A stretch of DNA of 64,000 nt, taken from assembly GCA_965216535.1 (NCBI GenBank), contig OZ244175.1, positions 2,542,001 through 2,606,000 of the forward strand, read 5' to 3'. The notes under the pieces were generated by a model. That model ran no database searches. It was not told where the DNA came from and saw only the letters and a program-made list of their open reading frames with translations. Below are positions 57,001-64,000 of the stretch, piece by piece (positions within the stretch are counted from its first letter, which is position 1; each line of letters begins with the position of its first letter). The DNA is from Hoeflea_A sp965216535. GTDB taxonomy: Bacteria > Pseudomonadota > Alphaproteobacteria > Rhizobiales > Rhizobiaceae. Both the position numbers and the translations under genes were made by a program.

Positions 57001-57981
57001 TCAATCCGCATAGATGTGCGCTCCAACCTCCGAGGCTGGCGGATAGGCGGCGTCAAGAGCGTAGGCGACCGCAGCCTCGGCCTCCCGCGCGACCTCCTCG
57101 CGCATGGCATCGAGATCAGCCGTGTCGACAACCTCCTCGGCCGCAAGCCAAGCGCCGAAATTGGCAATCGGGTCGCGGTTTTCCTTCCAGTGCGCTTCCT
57201 CCTCCTTGCTGCGGTAGTAGGAGCGGTTGATGTCGCCGACATGGTGGCCGTGATATCGGTAGGTGTTGAGTGTTATGAAAAATGGACCCTCATTGTTGCG
57301 GGCGCGGGCCACCAGTTCCTGTGTCAACGCGTTGACTGCGAGAACGTCCTGACCGTCGACTTCGAATGCCTCAATGCCGAAGGCTTCGGCCCGAGCCTTG
57401 AGATCGCCGGCCGCCATTTCCGACATGTGGGTGTATTCGCCATAAAGGTTGTTTTCGCAGGCATAGATGACCGGCAATTTCCACAGGGCCGCCATGTTCA
57501 TGACCTCATAAAGCAGACCCTGGCCCATCGCGCCGTCGCCGAAGAAGCAGACGGTCACGGCGTTGGTTCCGAGGCGCCGTGCGCTAAGCGCCGCCCCGGT
57601 GGCGATACCGGCGGAACCGCCGACAATGGCGTTGGCGCCGAGATTGCCGTTGTCCTGGTCAGCGATATGCATGGAGCCGCCCTTGCCACGACAATAGCCT
57701 TCCGCCTTGCCGAGCAGTTCGCAGAACATCTCTCGGAACTCGGCGCCTTTGGCGACGCAATGACCGTGGCCGCGATGGGTCGAGGTGATGTGGTCTGTCC
57801 TCTCGAGCGCCTCGCAGATGCCGACGGCGACCGCCTCCTGGCCGGAATACATGTGGGTCAGACCCGGCATTTTTGCGGTCAGGTAGAGTTGGTTCGCATG
57901 GTCTTCGAAGGTGCGGATGCGTACCATCTGGCGATACATGCGCAACAGGCTTTCCGCGTTGGTCTTAGGCTTGGCTTTCAT
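57001..57981 (-). CDS. 2-oxoacid dehydrogenase E1 component, alpha subunit (acetoin/pyruvate-type)
   Basis: 326 residues. Thiamine-diphosphate/Mg site GDGAMGQGLLYEVMNMAALWKLPVIYACENN (about 165-196, the G-D-G-x26-N-N motif). Upstream are HMYSGQEAVAVGI, STHRGHGHCVAKG (catalytic-loop His pair) and CRGKGGSMHIAD; the C-terminal phosphorylation-loop-like part has TYRYHGHHVGD. This matches bacterial acetoin:DCPIP oxidoreductase/PDH E1-alpha. It is the first enzyme subunit in the order alpha-beta-E2, after the M24 gene, and decarboxylates a 2-oxo acid (or cleaves acetoin) for transfer to the lipoyl group on E2. Confidence 0.87.
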   Translation of the reverse strand: MKAKPKTNAESLLRMYRQMVRIRTFEDHANQLYLTAKMPGLTHMYSGQEAVAVGICEALERTDHITSTHRGHGHCVAKGAEFREMFCELLGKAEGYCRGKGGSMHIADQDNGNLGANAIVGGSAGIATGAALSARRLGTNAVTVCFFGDGAMGQGLLYEVMNMAALWKLPVIYACENNLYGEYTHMSEMAAGDLKARAEAFGIEAFEVDGQDVLAVNALTQELVARARNNEGPFFITLNTYRYHGHHVGDINRSYYRSKEEEAHWKENRDPIANFGAWLAAEEVVDTADLDAMREEVAREAEAAVAYALDAAYPPASEVGAHIYAD

Positions 57982-57992
57982 CCGATGTGACT

Positions 57993-59291
57993 TCAGTAGC
58001 GGTTAGCGATCGGAAGGTCCTGGGCCGGGAACAGGCTGATCACCTGGCAGCCGGTGTCGGTGACGACGACCTCTTCTTCGACGCGCGCCGCCGAATAGCC
58101 GTCCTTGGCGGGACAGAAAGTTTCCAGCGCGAACACCATGCCGGTCTTTATCTCCATCGGATTGTCGAGCGAAACCAAACGGGAGATGATCGGCCGCTCG
58201 TGCAGAGCGAGCCCGAGGCCATGGCCGAACTGAAGGCCGAAGGCCGCCAGTTCGCTGGGAAAGCCGAACTCCTCCGCTTTCGGCCAGACGGACGCCACGG
58301 TGTCGGTCGAAACGCCGGGCTTGATGAGCGATATGGCGTGGTCCAGCCATTCGCGACATTTGACGTAGGCGTCGTTCTGGACCGGCGTCGCCTTGCCGAC
58401 GTTGAAAGTCCGATAGTAACAGGTGCGATAGCCCTGATAGGATTGCAGGATGTCGAAAAATGCCTGGTCGCCCGGGCGGATCAGCCGATCGGTGAAGTTG
58501 TGCGGATGCGGGCTGCAGCGTTCGCCCGATATGGCGTTGATCGCCTCGACGTCGTCGGAGCCCATTTCGTAGAGCATCTTGTTGGCGAGCGCCACGATGT
58601 CGCTCTCGCGCACACCTGGCTTCAGCTCCTCATGGATCATGTGGTAGACGCCGTCGACCATGGCTGCCGCCTGGTTGAGCAGCATGATCTCGTCGATGTT
58701 CTTGATCTCGCGCGCGTCGAGCATCACCTGCTGGCCGTCGACCACCGTCATGCCGGCCTTCTGCAGTTCGAAGAACATTGCCGTTTCGGCATAGTCGACG
58801 CCGACGGGCATGTCGGCGACGCCGGCTGCACGCAGGAGGCCCATGACCTCTTCGGCGTGGTTCTTCATTAATCCGACAGCCGGCGGCACAGTCCCTCGCA
58901 TTCCAAGCATGCCGGCGCGGCAGCGCTCAGGATCGAGCCAGTCGCAGTAGAGCCGGTGATGCACGGCGGCCGATCCGAAGTCCCAGACGATCGGCTCCTC
59001 GTCACCCATCAGCAGCGCAAAGCGGCAGAGCTTGTCGCGTTCCCATTCGCCGATCTTGGTGCCGGAGACGTAGCGGATGTTGTTGACGTCGAAGAGCAGT
59101 AGCGCACCGCATTCGGAGTTCTTCAGCGCGTCGCGCGCCCGTGACAGCCGGTACCGTCGCAGCCGGTCATGGTCTACGCGCCGCTCGAAATCCACGGCCA
59201 TGTGGCCGGGCGCCGGAATATGGCGGTCCCATCGCCAATTGGGGTCCATGTCCTGCGGCCGCAAGAGCCGCGGATCGAGAGCAGTATTCAT
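57993..59291 (-). CDS. M24-family protein (creatinase/aminopeptidase P fold), one metal ligand replaced
   Basis: 432 residues from ATG 59291 (GGAGG 6 nt upstream). An N-terminal creatinase-N-like domain (about 40-190, RRYRLSRARDALKNSECGALLLFD) is followed by the pita-bread domain (about 200-430). Metal positions: Asp280 (FFDILQSYQGY), His357 (QFGHGLGLALHE), Glu390 (ALETF) and Glu405 (ARVEEEVVV) are kept, but the second Asp of the DxxD pair is Cys291 (GYRTCYYRTF). The overall sequence is in the branch with DddP (DMSP lyase), ectoine hydrolase and creatinase rather than peptidases. It may bind iron or no metal. It is 11 bp upstream of E1-alpha, so its product may feed the 2-oxoacid complex. Confidence 0.82.
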   Translation of the reverse strand: MNTALDPRLLRPQDMDPNWRWDRHIPAPGHMAVDFERRVDHDRLRRYRLSRARDALKNSECGALLLFDVNNIRYVSGTKIGEWERDKLCRFALLMGDEEPIVWDFGSAAVHHRLYCDWLDPERCRAGMLGMRGTVPPAVGLMKNHAEEVMGLLRAAGVADMPVGVDYAETAMFFELQKAGMTVVDGQQVMLDAREIKNIDEIMLLNQAAAMVDGVYHMIHEELKPGVRESDIVALANKMLYEMGSDDVEAINAISGERCSPHPHNFTDRLIRPGDQAFFDILQSYQGYRTCYYRTFNVGKATPVQNDAYVKCREWLDHAISLIKPGVSTDTVASVWPKAEEFGFPSELAAFGLQFGHGLGLALHERPIISRLVSLDNPMEIKTGMVFALETFCPAKDGYSAARVEEEVVVTDTGCQVISLFPAQDLPIANRY

Positions 59292-59327
59292 CGGGTGCCT
59301 CCAGTGGCCCCCGACGGTCGTCAGGGG

Positions 59328-61148
59328 CTAGTAATGTCCGTTCGACCGCATCAACGCATCGGCGCGGTTCTGCGCGTTTTCCAGTGCCTGGCCGACGGAC
59401 TTTGCACCGAGCAGCATGTCGTGCATCTCCTCGCCGGCGATGGCGATGATCTCAGCGATTTCCGGAACGGGCGGCCGTGGCCACATCTCGAAGACGCCAA
59501 ACCGGGCCATTTCGTCCACGATGGATATCATCGGCGAAATGCGCTTGACCTCAGGATCCATGCTGACGCTGAAACGCGGTGTCACCAGGCTCCCGTTCTC
59601 GATGTAGAGTTTTACTGTCTGAGCGGATGTTAGCGACACCAAAGCTGTCCAGATTGGATCAATTCGATCGGGTGCAATGTTGGACGGAATAGCCAGCGCA
59701 TATCCACCCACCGGCGCGATGTTGCGCCCGCTTGGGCCGGCCGGATGGGGCAGGTAGTCGGTGTTGCGATAGGCCGGCGACTTGTCATCGAGCTCAAACA
59801 GCGGCGCCAGCAGCGTGGCGCAATAGGCGATTGCTGCCGCGCCGTCGGCATAACATCGCGCGCGCTCGTACCAGGACATGTTGAGGATGCCGCGCGGCGA
59901 GTAGTGCAGCAGTTCGCGAAGGTACTCGGCGGTGTCGCGGGCCGCGGCGGTATCGAACATCGGCCGAAAATTTTCTCCGGCGACATTTTCCCCGTCGAAG
60001 CCGTTCGGCGTTTTCTTCAGATTGAGAACCGGTTGTCCGAACGCCGCCACGACGAACAGGAACGAGTGGCCGAGAGGTGTTCCACGGGCAGCGTTCCAGG
60101 CAATGCCTGAGAGCCCGCTAAAGGGATCATGCAACTGTCGCGCTGCTGCCAGGGTTTCGTTGATGGTGCGCGGCGGCGTGATGCCGCGTTCCTCGAAAAT
60201 ATCGCGCCGGTAGACCAGCAGCTCCGGGGTGGTCTGAACCGGAATGCCGAACTGTCGGCCGCGATACCGCGCGCTGGCTAGCGCTTCCTGATGAAAGTCG
60301 GAGGTGTCGAATGCACTGTCCTTCATCAGATCGTCGAGAGGCAGCAGATTTCCGGCGGCGGCCATTTCGCCAAACCAGGGCAGGTCGCAGGCGATGACGT
60401 CATAGCGCGAGGATTCGGCTTTAGAATTGTCGAGAATTTCCTCGCGCAAACGGTCGATCGACAGGGCGCGTGAACGGATGCCGACGCCAAACAGGGTCTC
60501 GAACTGTTTCTTTAGCACGTGCATCGCCATGAACGTCGGATCGGCGTGGACGAGAAGCCGTAAGTCGTTCGCGATCGGCAGCTTGGATTCCAGGATGGTG
60601 GGTGGAGGCAGCACGCTGCCGCTGGAATAGGATGCGCCGAAAAAGTAGTCCGCCAGTTCGCTACGCTCGGCGCCGCGTGATCCGAAGGTGCTGCCGACCA
60701 GGGAATGGCTGCGCCTGGCCAGCTCCTGCCATTCCAATAGCATCTTTTCAGTCGGATGCAGGGAGAAGGATTTGCCGGTCGAAGTTCGAGGCCGCTTGAT
60801 GATCAGACCGCGCTCGATCAGCGAATCTATGCCGCGCATCGCCGTCCCGTAGGACAAGCCGGAATTGGCGACCAGCGACGAACTCGTGGTCAACTTGCCG
60901 GTCAGGTGATTGCGCAGCAGCGAGACCAGCATTCTGATTTCGCTGTAGCCGGCCTTCACCGTCAGCGCTCGCTCGACCTCGATTTCCAGCTGTTCCATGA
61001 AATCGAGAAAACGCGCCATCTCATGGCTTGAAACCCCGAAAGACTGGCGCTGGTCGACCGTCTCGTAGGGCCCCTCCGGCTGGCCCAACTTGGCCTGCCG
61101 GTCGTAACGCCCGAGCCTATCGGCGACGCTGTGTGTCCCACCGTGCAT
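59328..61148 (-). CDS. Winged-helix DNA-binding domain fused to extracellular-type solute-binding domain (one-component regulator)
   Basis: 606 residues from ATG 61148, fixed by GGGAGG 4 nt upstream. There is no signal peptide or membrane segment, so it is cytosolic. Residues 45-148 form a MarR-like winged helix: dimer helix RFLDFMEQLEIEVERALTVKAG, recognition part TSSSLVANSGLSYGTAMRGIDSLIERGLI and wing KRPRTSTGKSFSLHPTEK. Residues 190-600 are a full SBP_bac_1 (maltose-binding-like) fold: LRLLVHADPTFMAMHVLKKQFETLFGVGI, YDVIACDLPWFGEMAAAGNLLPLDDL, RQFGIPVQTTPELLVYRRDIFEERGI, ADGAAAIAYC. It probably senses a carbohydrate-like or similar ligand inside the cell and controls its own operon. SgrR (winged helix plus type-5 SBP) is a distant precedent. 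Confidence 0.83.
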   Translation of the reverse strand: MHGGTHSVADRLGRYDRQAKLGQPEGPYETVDQRQSFGVSSHEMARFLDFMEQLEIEVERALTVKAGYSEIRMLVSLLRNHLTGKLTTSSSLVANSGLSYGTAMRGIDSLIERGLIIKRPRTSTGKSFSLHPTEKMLLEWQELARRSHSLVGSTFGSRGAERSELADYFFGASYSSGSVLPPPTILESKLPIANDLRLLVHADPTFMAMHVLKKQFETLFGVGIRSRALSIDRLREEILDNSKAESSRYDVIACDLPWFGEMAAAGNLLPLDDLMKDSAFDTSDFHQEALASARYRGRQFGIPVQTTPELLVYRRDIFEERGITPPRTINETLAAARQLHDPFSGLSGIAWNAARGTPLGHSFLFVVAAFGQPVLNLKKTPNGFDGENVAGENFRPMFDTAAARDTAEYLRELLHYSPRGILNMSWYERARCYADGAAAIAYCATLLAPLFELDDKSPAYRNTDYLPHPAGPSGRNIAPVGGYALAIPSNIAPDRIDPIWTALVSLTSAQTVKLYIENGSLVTPRFSVSMDPEVKRISPMISIVDEMARFGVFEMWPRPPVPEIAEIIAIAGEEMHDMLLGAKSVGQALENAQNRADALMRSNGHY

Positions 61149-61162
61149 TTCGCCTCCCGTTC

Positions 61163-61182
61163 CCGGGCAGGGTAGTGCCCGG
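61163..61182 (-). other. Hairpin in the leader of the fusion-regulator gene
   Basis: CCGGGCA-gggtag-TGCCCGG, a perfect 7-bp stem between the operator-like palindrome and the ribosome site of the fusion-regulator gene. It could be a weak terminator of the permease transcript or a leader structure. Confidence 0.45.
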
Positions 61183-61206
61183 ATGGGGTCATTCTAACCG
61201 GGAATT

Positions 61207-61221
61207 TATCCAAATTGGATA
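61207..61221. promoter_or_regulatory. 15-bp palindrome upstream of the fusion-regulator gene (operator candidate)
   Basis: TATCCAAATTGGATA is a perfect odd palindrome, 59-73 bp before the regulator start and just after the permease stop. A TAGAAT hexamer lies 17 nt downstream on the minus strand, so the palindrome sits on or near a -35. It is a natural binding site for a dimeric winged-helix protein; autoregulation is inference. Confidence 0.55.
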
Positions 61222-61225
61222 TTTT

Positions 61226-62290
61226 TCATGACGCTGGCGCTGAGCCCGGACTTCGGGCCGTCAGCGTTTCGCGGCGGCGGTCGACGTCGCTGAGGATCTG
61301 CTTGCGGCGCTGCTGAGCGTCGAACAACCGCGAACCCGTTTGGAACATGATGACCACCATCAGCAGGATCCCAAGATAGAGCTGCACCATGAAGGCCGGC
61401 GTGACGTTGAAGACGAGGCCTGTGTTGAGAAAGTTGACCGTCAGCGTGCCGATGGCCGCGCCGATCACGCCGCCGCGTCCGCCGAGAATGCTGACGCCTC
61501 CGATGAAGGCGGCTACCGTGCCGGCGAGCAGCAGATATTGCAGACCGAGCGCCTGGGCGGTTCCGGACCGCAGGCCGATGATTATACCGCCCAGGCCGGC
61601 GCAGAAGCCGGAGATGGTGAAGACGACCATCATTGGTCGCTTGAGGTTGATGCCGGATGCCAGTGCTTCTTTGCGAGCGCCGCCGATAGCGTAGATTTCG
61701 CGCCCGTAGCGCGTGTAGTTCATGAACAGTCCGACCAGGACAAAGACGGCAATGACTAGGAGGCTGGCGGGTGAGAAATAGACGAGCATTTTGGTGGTAA
61801 TGAAGTCCGGTACCGTGAAGTCGGTCAGCATCACCGTCTTTTCCTCGGCCGCGAACAGCGCGACGCCACGCAACAGCATCAATGTGCCGACAGTCAGGAC
61901 AATGGCGCGGATGCGCAAATAGGCCACGAAATAACCCTGCACCAGGCCGATGCAACTGGCGATGGCGATGGCGATCAGCGCAGCGGTGGGCGCGCCGAGC
62001 GAATCGGTGAACCGCACCACGATGACGGCAGACAGCGCTGCGTTGGAACCGATGGAGAGGTCGATCTCTCCGGCAATAATGCACAGCGTGAGTGCAAGGC
62101 CGACGAGGCCAAGCACGGCAAACCGCTCCATGATGGCGTAGGAGGTGCGATGTGTGAAAAACAGGTCGTTGGTCAGCGCGAAATACCCGTAGACGCAAAC
62201 AGCCAGCAGGATGGCGAATGCCAGGTCGGGATTTCCCGCAATCCAGTTGCGCAGTTTCGCAACCGGGCCGATGTCATTTGCTGAGGTCAT
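61226..62290 (-). CDS. Ribose-type (CUT2) ABC transporter permease 2
   Basis: 354 residues with about ten membrane segments (BPD_transp_2). Landmarks: LALTLCIIAGEIDLSIGSNAALSAVI (the conserved IDLSVG-like motif, about residue 65-85), RIRAIVLTVGTLMLLRGVALF (about 125), NYTRYGREIYAIGGARKEALASGIN (coupling loop, about 190-215) and GGVSILGGRGGVIGAAIG near residue 265. It forms the channel with the next permease. Its ATG overlaps the stop of the upstream permease by 4 bp. The periplasmic receptor of this system must be encoded beyond the right edge of the window. Confidence 0.88.
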   Translation of the reverse strand: MTSANDIGPVAKLRNWIAGNPDLAFAILLAVCVYGYFALTNDLFFTHRTSYAIMERFAVLGLVGLALTLCIIAGEIDLSIGSNAALSAVIVVRFTDSLGAPTAALIAIAIASCIGLVQGYFVAYLRIRAIVLTVGTLMLLRGVALFAAEEKTVMLTDFTVPDFITTKMLVYFSPASLLVIAVFVLVGLFMNYTRYGREIYAIGGARKEALASGINLKRPMMVVFTISGFCAGLGGIIIGLRSGTAQALGLQYLLLAGTVAAFIGGVSILGGRGGVIGAAIGTLTVNFLNTGLVFNVTPAFMVQLYLGILLMVVIMFQTGSRLFDAQQRRKQILSDVDRRRETLTARSPGSAPAS

Positions 62291-63315
62291 TCCTGCACCC
62301 TGCTTCCCCTGCGCATCAGTGCGAACACGATGATGCTGAAGACGATCATGAGACCGACGGCCAGGACACGTGGTCCGCTGTTGAAGCCGTGCAGCACCAT
62401 CATGTTGTCAACTGTAGAAATGAAAATGGCGCCCAGGCTCGAGCGCAGCGTCGAACCGTAGCCCCCCATGATCGAGTTGCCGCCGACCATGACGGTCGCG
62501 ATCACCAGGATGGTCATGTCGCCCGACGAGCCGAATTCGGACGAGAAATAGTTGACGTGGGCGCTCGAGACCTGCGCCGAGAAGGCAATGGCAACGAAGG
62601 CCGAACAGACCGATGCGATCGTGCAGGCCTTTATGGCCATCGAAAAGTTCTCGTGGCCGGTGGCCCGGCCAGCGGCCCGGTTGGCGCCGATCAGATAGAC
62701 CTGGCGGCCAAAGCTCGAATAGCGTAGGACGATTTCGGCCGTCACTGCGATGATGATGAAGGCGATGGTGATGTTCGGCAGGCCCAGAAATGAACCGGAG
62801 CCGAGCCATTCGGCCCCGTGCGGTCGGCGAAACGAAACCACCAGATTGTCACTCCACCAGGACGCCAGGCCGAAAAACAAGCCGGCGGCGCCAAGGGTAA
62901 CGACGATCGGGTTGCCGCCGAGGCCGATCAGCGCGCCCTGCAGGACGCCTGCGACGATCGCCACCGACATGGTGAACAGAAAGGCCAGTTCGAAGCCATA
63001 ACCGTTGGACATGGCCATGGCGAAGGCGATGATCGACAGGGCGGCGGTTTCCTTCATCGACAGGAGGAAGAAATTGCCGGACAGGGTGACGAAGGTCAGA
63101 CCCACCGCCATGATGCCGACGAGCGCCGCATCGCGGATGATAGTCTTGAAATTGAATACCGTCAGGAAGTTCGGCGCCGTCGCCATGCCATAGAGAAAAA
63201 CCGCGGCGAAAAGCACGAGAAGGACTATAACGAGTGGCGAATAACGGTCGAGGAGCCGATTGACGAGTGTGTCCGGCGGTCCCGTTTCTCTGTCCGTGGC
63301 GGCGTTCATGCTCAT
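62287..63315 (-). CDS. Ribose-type (CUT2) ABC transporter permease 1
   Basis: 342 residues from ATG 63315 (340 from ATG 63309). About nine to ten membrane segments. The usual motif IDLSVG is modified to VTLSGNFFLLSMKETAAL, while the coupling loop RYSSFGRQVYLIGANRAAGRATGHEN and VMVGGNSIMGGYGSTLRSSLGAI are kept. RbsC-like proteins with this altered motif form heterodimers with a more canonical partner, as here. It is directly downstream of the ATPase gene (about 13 bp). Confidence 0.86.
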   Translation of the reverse strand: MSMNAATDRETGPPDTLVNRLLDRYSPLVIVLLVLFAAVFLYGMATAPNFLTVFNFKTIIRDAALVGIMAVGLTFVTLSGNFFLLSMKETAALSIIAFAMAMSNGYGFELAFLFTMSVAIVAGVLQGALIGLGGNPIVVTLGAAGLFFGLASWWSDNLVVSFRRPHGAEWLGSGSFLGLPNITIAFIIIAVTAEIVLRYSSFGRQVYLIGANRAAGRATGHENFSMAIKACTIASVCSAFVAIAFSAQVSSAHVNYFSSEFGSSGDMTILVIATVMVGGNSIMGGYGSTLRSSLGAIFISTVDNMMVLHGFNSGPRVLAVGLMIVFSIIVFALMRRGSRVQE

Positions 63316-63328
63316 GGAGAAGGCTGCC

Positions 63329-64000
63329 CTAAAGATTGGTTTCGTTGAACGGATCGGTGATCTGCTTGAGGATCGCCGCCGCGGAGATGTCCCGGAGAGC
63401 CAGTTCACCAATCTTCAGGCCGCGATAAAAACTGATGATCCGGTCGGGAAGGTTGGCGATCTCCTGGATGTCGGTGGAGGCGACGACGATGGCGGCGCCG
63501 GCGTCGGCCAGATCGCGCAGCTTCTGATAGATCTCGGCGCGGGCGCCGACGTCGACACCGCGGGTCGGCTCGTTGACGAGGATGATATCGGGCTCGATCG
63601 ACAGCCATTTGCCGAGCGCGACCTTCTGCTGGTTGCCACCGCTCAGAACGCCGGCTTCGGCAGCGAGGCGGCCGACATCGATGGTGAATTTCTCGGCGAT
63701 TCTGGTCGCCAGCTTCCATTCGGCAGCAGATGACAACCAGCCGAAGCTGGATATCGCGCCCAGAGAGGGCGAAGAGAGGTTCTCCTTGATCGGTCGTCCG
63801 AGGAACAGCCCGTCATACTTTCGGTCTTCGGAGCAGTAAGCGATGCCCTCGCGAATGGCCTGTTTGGGGCTTGATGGCAGAAAGCTGCGGCCGGACCGCA
63901 GTAGCTTGCCGGAGCGGGTTTGCCGTGCTCCGCCCATGGCGGCGAGGATCTCGCCTGACCCGCTGCCCAATTGACCTGCGAGGCCGAGAATCTCACCTGG
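63329..64000 (-). CDS. Ribose-type ABC transporter ATPase (RbsA-like), C-terminal part
   Basis: Partial gene running in from the right edge; 223 C-terminal residues are seen, the second nucleotide-binding domain of a double-NBD protein. It contains AGEILGLAGQLGSGSGEIL, a Walker-A-like segment that is degenerate as usual in RbsA second domains, AYCSEDRKYDGLF (the RbsA-type motif EDRK), signature SGGNQQKVALGKWL, Walker B IILVNEPTRGVDVG, and STDIQEI instead of the switch His region. It energises the CUT2 importer. Its beginning and probably the receptor gene lie outside the window. Confidence 0.88.
   Translation of the reverse strand, partial: PGEILGLAGQLGSGSGEILAAMGGARQTRSGKLLRSGRSFLPSSPKQAIREGIAYCSEDRKYDGLFLGRPIKENLSSPSLGAISSFGWLSSAAEWKLATRIAEKFTIDVGRLAAEAGVLSGGNQQKVALGKWLSIEPDIILVNEPTRGVDVGARAEIYQKLRDLADAGAAIVVASTDIQEIANLPDRIISFYRGLKIGELALRDISAAAILKQITDPFNETNL

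Overview
The window is a catabolic, transport-rich stretch of a high-GC alphaproteobacterial genome, most likely Hyphomicrobiales (Rhizobiales). The signs are GC-rich codon use, a DUF930 protein of a type mainly seen in that order, several SBP-first ABC operons, two TRAP systems, and LacI, LysR and MarR regulators next to almost every operon. I see no rRNA, tRNA, CRISPR array, prophage or intact insertion sequence. The chromosome or megaplasmid location cannot be decided from the sequence.

Region by region. (1) 1-7.7 kb: a partial GMC oxidoreductase, a MarR-type regulator, a TRAP transporter (DctP/Q/M), a D-2-hydroxyacid dehydrogenase broken by one frameshift, an aminotransferase and an SDR. 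Two near-identical inverted operator sequences lie on either side of the regulator gene. (2) 7.7-19.1 kb: a minus-strand unit with a TmpA/TmpB (PhnZ-type) oxidative phosphonate pathway, an alkaline-phosphatase-superfamily hydrolase and an Ldh_2 dehydrogenase. Opposite it are a GcvA-like LysR regulator, a Pot-type ABC transporter, an amidohydrolase and an M20 peptidase. (3) 19.1-20.1 kb: a TonB-like proline/glutamate-rich DUF930 protein. (4) 20.3-29.7 kb: one long plus-strand unit behind a promoter with two TGGAACGTTCCA palindromes. It encodes a CoA-transferase, an enoyl-CoA hydratase, a sugar-type (CUT1) ABC transporter, a GMC oxidoreductase and a LacI regulator. (5) 29.8-38.7 kb: a DUF2306 membrane protein, a LysR regulator divergent from a cytosolic sulfatase or phosphonate-monoester hydrolase with a TAXI-TRAP transporter, and an unknown membrane protein. 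(6) 38.9-47.3 kb: a second LacI-controlled CUT1 ABC operon (two TGAATACGTATTCA operators) with SnoaL-like, bicupin and RraA-like enzymes, then a VOC protein with a MerR-type promoter. (7) 47.4-54.5 kb: an adenylate cyclase, a chemoreceptor, a TlpA-like thioredoxin, a DenD-like dehydrogenase and a fatty acid desaturase. (8) 54.6-64.0 kb: a minus-strand unit with a ribose-type ABC transporter, an unusual winged-helix/solute-binding-protein fusion regulator, an M24 (creatinase/aminopeptidase fold) protein and E1alpha-E1beta-E2 subunits of a 2-oxoacid-dehydrogenase-like complex, ending in the debris of an aldehyde dehydrogenase gene.

The most unusual element is the 606-residue protein at 59328-61148. 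It has a MarR-like winged helix fused to a complete type-1 extracellular solute-binding domain, but no signal peptide, which suggests a one-component cytoplasmic sensor built from a transporter receptor. Its operon also holds an E2 subunit without the catalytic HRxxDG motif and an M24 protein with one metal ligand replaced by Cys, so the pathway looks undescribed. The other well-supported themes are the oxidative phosphonate route, perfect stem-loops between receptor and permease genes in three ABC operons, and palindromic operator pairs placed on recognisable promoters.
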